The notes beneath the pieces are model-generated. The model ran no database searches. It worked only from the letters and a program-made list of their open reading frames with translations, and was not told the DNA's origin. Positions 58,960 to 64,000 of a stretch of DNA of 64,000 bases are shown one piece after another. The stretch spans positions 1,231,001 to 1,295,000 of the forward strand of contig NZ_OW485601.1 in NCBI RefSeq assembly GCF_937425535.1, read 5' to 3'. The stretch comes from Rhodovastum atsumiense (GTDB taxonomy: Bacteria > Pseudomonadota > Alphaproteobacteria > Acetobacterales > Acetobacteraceae). Numbering within the stretch: the first letter of the stretch is position 1; the number at the start of each line of letters is the position of its first letter. The position numbers and the translations under genes are program-made.

Positions 58960-60099
58960 ATGAACGAAGACCTCGACCGTCTTCGTCTCGCGCGGACCGA
59001 AGGCGTTGGCCCCATCCTCTATCGCCGGCTGCTGCGCCGCTTCGGCAGCGCGGCAGCGGCGCTCGAGGCCGTGCCGGGGCTCGCCCGCAACGGCGGGCGC
59101 CCCACCCCGCCCACCGTGCCCAGCCGCGCCGAGGCCGAGCGTGAGTTCGACCTGGCCGCCCGCGCCCGCGCCACCCTGATCTTCCTCGGCAGCCCCGCCT
59201 ATCCGCCGCTGCTGGCCCTGCTGGAGGACGCCCCGCCGGTGATCGCCGTGCAGGGCCATCCGACCGCCCTGACCGGCCGTGGGATCGCCATCGTCGGCAG
59301 CCGCAACGCCTCGGCGAACGGCCAGCGCATCGCCGAGACCATGGCCGAGGAGATGGCCCGGGAGGGGCTGGTGGTGGTCTCCGGCCTCGCCCGTGGCATC
59401 GACGCCGCCGCGCATGCGGGGGCGCTGCGTGGCGGGCGGACGGTGGCCTGCGTCGCCGGGGGCATCGACGTCCCCTACCCGCCCGAGCATGCCGGGCTGC
59501 AGGCCCGCATCGCCGCCGGCGGCGCCGTGGTCAGCGAGGCTCCCCCCGGCACCGCCCCGCTGGGGCGGCTGTTCATCCGCCGCAACCGCGTCATCGCCGG
59601 CCTGGCCCTCGGGGTCGTGGTGGTGGAGGCCGCGCAGCGCTCCGGCGCCCTGGTGACGGCGCGCCGCGGGCTGGAGGCCGGGCGGGAGGTGTTCGCCGTG
59701 CCGGGCTCGCCGCTCGACCCGCGCTGCCGTGGCGCCAACGGCCTGATCCGCCAGGGGGCCCGGCTGGTGGAGACCGCGTCCGACGTGCTTGCCGATCTGC
59801 CCTGCGCACCGGGCGAGGGACTCGGCCTGCTGCCAGGATTTTCCTGCCCGGACAGGTTGCGCGAACCCCCGCCCGAACCCGTTGCCACGCCCCCCGGCGA
59901 CTCCGCCGAGGTCGCCCTTGCCAGGGCGCAACTGGCTGATCTGCTGGGCCCTTCGCCGACATCGGTTGACGAGCTGATCCGCCGCTCCCACTTTTCGCCG
60001 GCTGCCGTGCTCGGGGCCCTGCTGGAACTGGAAGTCGCCGGCCGGTTGCAGACCTTCCCGGGGAACATGGTTGCATTGCTCGCCGAACCCGGTCATTAG
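58960..60099 (+). CDS. dprA: DNA-processing protein DprA
   Basis: A 379-aa protein that loads RecA on incoming single-stranded DNA during transformation. The Rossmann core has GIAIVGSRNASANGQRIAE, VVSGLARGIDAAAHAGAL, FIRRNRVIAGLA and LVTARRGLEAGREVFAVPGS. A C-terminal winged-helix domain (about residues 310-375, SVDELIRRSHFSPAAVLGAL) completes the usual layout. With comEC in the same window it supports, but does not prove, natural competence. Confidence 0.95.
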   Translation: MNEDLDRLRLARTEGVGPILYRRLLRRFGSAAAALEAVPGLARNGGRPTPPTVPSRAEAEREFDLAARARATLIFLGSPAYPPLLALLEDAPPVIAVQGHPTALTGRGIAIVGSRNASANGQRIAETMAEEMAREGLVVVSGLARGIDAAAHAGALRGGRTVACVAGGIDVPYPPEHAGLQARIAAGGAVVSEAPPGTAPLGRLFIRRNRVIAGLALGVVVVEAAQRSGALVTARRGLEAGREVFAVPGSPLDPRCRGANGLIRQGARLVETASDVLADLPCAPGEGLGLLPGFSCPDRLREPPPEPVATPPGDSAEVALARAQLADLLGPSPTSVDELIRRSHFSPAAVLGALLELEVAGRLQTFPGNMVALLAEPGH

Positions 60100-60138
60100 G
60101 CGCGGCCCGAACGTCGCCGACCCAAAGATCAGGACAGC

Positions 60139-62796
<2,658 letters not shown>

Positions 62797-62807
62797 GGGA
62801 TTTTTTA

Positions 62808-62884
62808 AGGAAGGCCAGGGCTCTGCCCTGGACCCGGCAGGGGTCAGGGGACCCCTGCACCCCACTCGCGCTGCGCGGCACAGA
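62808..62884 (+). repeat. Multi-hairpin repeat unit E
   Basis: Two hairpins, 62815-62831 (CCAGGGC/GCCCTGG) and 62837-62858 (GCAGGGGTC/GACCCCTGC), then ACCCCACTCGCGCTGCGCGGCA. It begins just after topA and forms an inverted pair with unit F. Confidence 0.85.
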
Positions 62885-62885
62885 A

Positions 62886-62960
62886 ATCATGGGTTCCAAG
62901 GGCGAAGCCCTTGGCAGGTCCAGGGCGGAGCCCTGGTGGGGCGCGGGGCAACGCCCCGCC
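62886..62960 (-). repeat. Multi-hairpin repeat unit F (inverted)
   Basis: Three hairpins: 62896-62914 (CCAAGGGC/GCCCTTGG), 62920-62936 (CCAGGGC/GCCCTGG) and 62943-62959 (GCGGGGC/GCCCCGC), each with a 3-nt loop. It ends 10 nt before the rnr start, so the last hairpin may affect rnr translation. Confidence 0.85.
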
Positions 62961-62970
62961 ACTGCCTGAC

Positions 62971-64000
62971 ATGGCCCGCAAGCCCAACGCCCCGCCCCCG
63001 GCCCTGCCCAGCCGCGAGGCGATCCGTCGTTTCATCCGCGAATCCCCCGGCCGTGTCGGCAAGCGGGAGATCGCCCGCGAATTCGGCCTGGACGCCTCCC
63101 AGCGCGTGGAGTTGCGTGATCTGCTGAAGGACCTCGCCCGCGAGGGCGAGGTCGCGCCTGCCGGCCACCGCCGGTTCCGCGCCCCCGGCCGTCTGCCCGA
63201 GGCGATGGTGGTGCAGGTCACCGGCACCGATCCGGATGGCGACCCCATCGCCCGGCCGGTCGAGTGGGAGGGCGATGGCCCGCCGCCGATGATCCTGATG
63301 CGCCCCGAGCCGCGCGGCGTTCCGGCGCTGGCCCCGGGCGAGCGCGTGCTGGCACGGCTGCGCCAGATCGTCGGCAACAAATACGAAGGCCGCACGCTCC
63401 GGCGCCTGACCGACGAGCCGGGCCGCGTGCTCGGGGTCTACCAGCCGACTCCGCAGGGCGGCGGGCGCATTGTGCCCACCGACCGACGCTCCCGCGCGGA
63501 ATGGCGGGTTCCACCGGGCGAGGACGGCGCGGCGCAGCCCGGCGAGATCGTGCTGGCGACCCCCCTGCCCTCGACCGGCTATGGCCTGAAGCCCGCCCGG
63601 GTGGTCGAGCGCCTGGGCAATGTGGGCGACGCGCGGTCGGTCAGCCTGATCGTCATCCACACCCACGAGATCCCGAACGACTTCCCCGCCGCCGCCCTGG
63701 AACAGGCGGAGAAGGCCCGGAGCGTCGGCGCGGACGGGCGCACCGACCTGCGCGACGTGCCGCTGGTGACGATCGACGGCGAGGATGCGCGCGATTTCGA
63801 CGACGCGGTGTTCGCTGAACCGGATGGCGAGGGCTTCCGCCTGCTGGTGGCGATCGCCGATGTCGCGCATTACGTGTGGCCGGGCTCACCGCTCGACCGC
63901 GCCGCCCGTCTGCGCGGCAATTCCTGCTATTTCCCCGACCGCGTCGTGCCGATGCTGCCGGAGGCGCTGTCCAACGGCTGGTGCAGCCTGCGCCCGAACG
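62971..64000 (+). CDS. rnr: Ribonuclease R, 5' part
   Basis: The first 343 codons of a 3'-5' exoribonuclease of the RNase II/R family; the gene continues past the window edge. An N-terminal winged-helix region (REAIRRFIRESPGRVGKREIA) is followed by cold-shock-like domains (about residues 80-230) and the start of the RNB catalytic domain. DLRDVPLVTIDGEDARDFDDA shows the Mg-binding Asp residues. ADVAHYVWPGSPLD and GNSCYFPDRVVPMLPEALSN follow, as expected. Start ATG 62971. It is the last gene of the pyrB-topA series, separated from topA by the inverted repeat pair. Confidence 0.93.
   Translation, partial: MARKPNAPPPALPSREAIRRFIRESPGRVGKREIAREFGLDASQRVELRDLLKDLAREGEVAPAGHRRFRAPGRLPEAMVVQVTGTDPDGDPIARPVEWEGDGPPPMILMRPEPRGVPALAPGERVLARLRQIVGNKYEGRTLRRLTDEPGRVLGVYQPTPQGGGRIVPTDRRSRAEWRVPPGEDGAAQPGEIVLATPLPSTGYGLKPARVVERLGNVGDARSVSLIVIHTHEIPNDFPAAALEQAEKARSVGADGRTDLRDVPLVTIDGEDARDFDDAVFAEPDGEGFRLLVAIADVAHYVWPGSPLDRAARLRGNSCYFPDRVVPMLPEALSNGWCSLRPN

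Noticed and set aside
62799-62806. T-run after topA as an intrinsic terminator
   Set aside because: No stable hairpin stands immediately before the T's; the hairpins of unit E come after them, so it does not fit a forward terminator.

Overview
The window is very GC-rich, densely packed DNA with almost purely chromosomal gene content. Gene order and families point to an alphaproteobacterium, most likely Acetobacteraceae. The clues are a cellulose synthase operon with a fused bcsAB and a bcsD, a pyruvate dehydrogenase E1-beta carrying a lipoyl domain, the pyrB-pyrC-plsY-dprA-topA-rnr order, and a LexA operator of the alphaproteobacterial GTTC-N7-GTTC type. The family assignment is inference. 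I saw no rRNA, tRNA, CRISPR array, prophage or insertion sequence.

Layout. 1-2.9 kb: YciI-like protein, 3-hydroxyacyl-CoA dehydrogenase, nitronate monooxygenase and a small secreted His-rich peptide. 2.9-13.9 kb: a minus-strand cellulose operon read bcsZ, a Pro/Ala-rich protein, bcsQ, fused bcsAB, bcsC, bcsD, with start/stop overlaps at most joints. 14.2-19.6 kb: surface-glycan genes (O-antigen-ligase-like membrane protein, asparagine synthase, GT9 and GT4 glycosyltransferases). 19.7-23.5 kb: a FixL/FixJ-type two-component pair with small unknown genes on either side. 23.7-31.7 kb: minus-strand lipoate and pyruvate dehydrogenase block (pdhA, pdhB, pdhC, GNAT, lpdA, lipA, COQ10/RatA-like) with ftsB upstream. 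31.9-38.1 kb: two tandem secreted His/Pro-rich proteins, then eno, kdsA, pyrG, secG and tpiA on the minus strand. 38.2-48.2 kb: ppiD-like chaperone and trpE, a YibQ-type deacetylase on the minus strand, then trpG-trpD-trpC-moaC-moeA and lexA. 48.3-53.7 kb: CPA2 antiporter, comEC (minus) and gltX. 54-64 kb: a beta-repeat surface protein, then pyrB-pyrC-membrane protein-plsY-dprA-topA and the 5' part of rnr, which runs off the edge.

How the genes fit together. The bcs operon encodes an inner-membrane glucan polymerase (BcsAB), an outer-membrane export channel (BcsC), a periplasmic crystallisation factor (BcsD), an endoglucanase (BcsZ) and a BcsQ ATPase. This combines features of the Komagataeibacter-type and the enterobacterial-type operons. 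pdhA-pdhB-pdhC-lpdA supply the whole pyruvate dehydrogenase complex beside lipA, which makes its lipoyl cofactor. kdsA feeds LPS core synthesis.

The most unusual non-coding signal is a dispersed repeat family made of two or three tandem hairpins. Six units are present. Their stems differ between copies but stay self-complementary, they sit at operon boundaries, and one inverted pair appears to have been interrupted by a second palindromic element. Other points of interest are the Pro-rich bcs gene, a dihydroorotase homologue lacking the metal-binding HxH, and the paralogous secreted peptides inserted between ftsB and eno.
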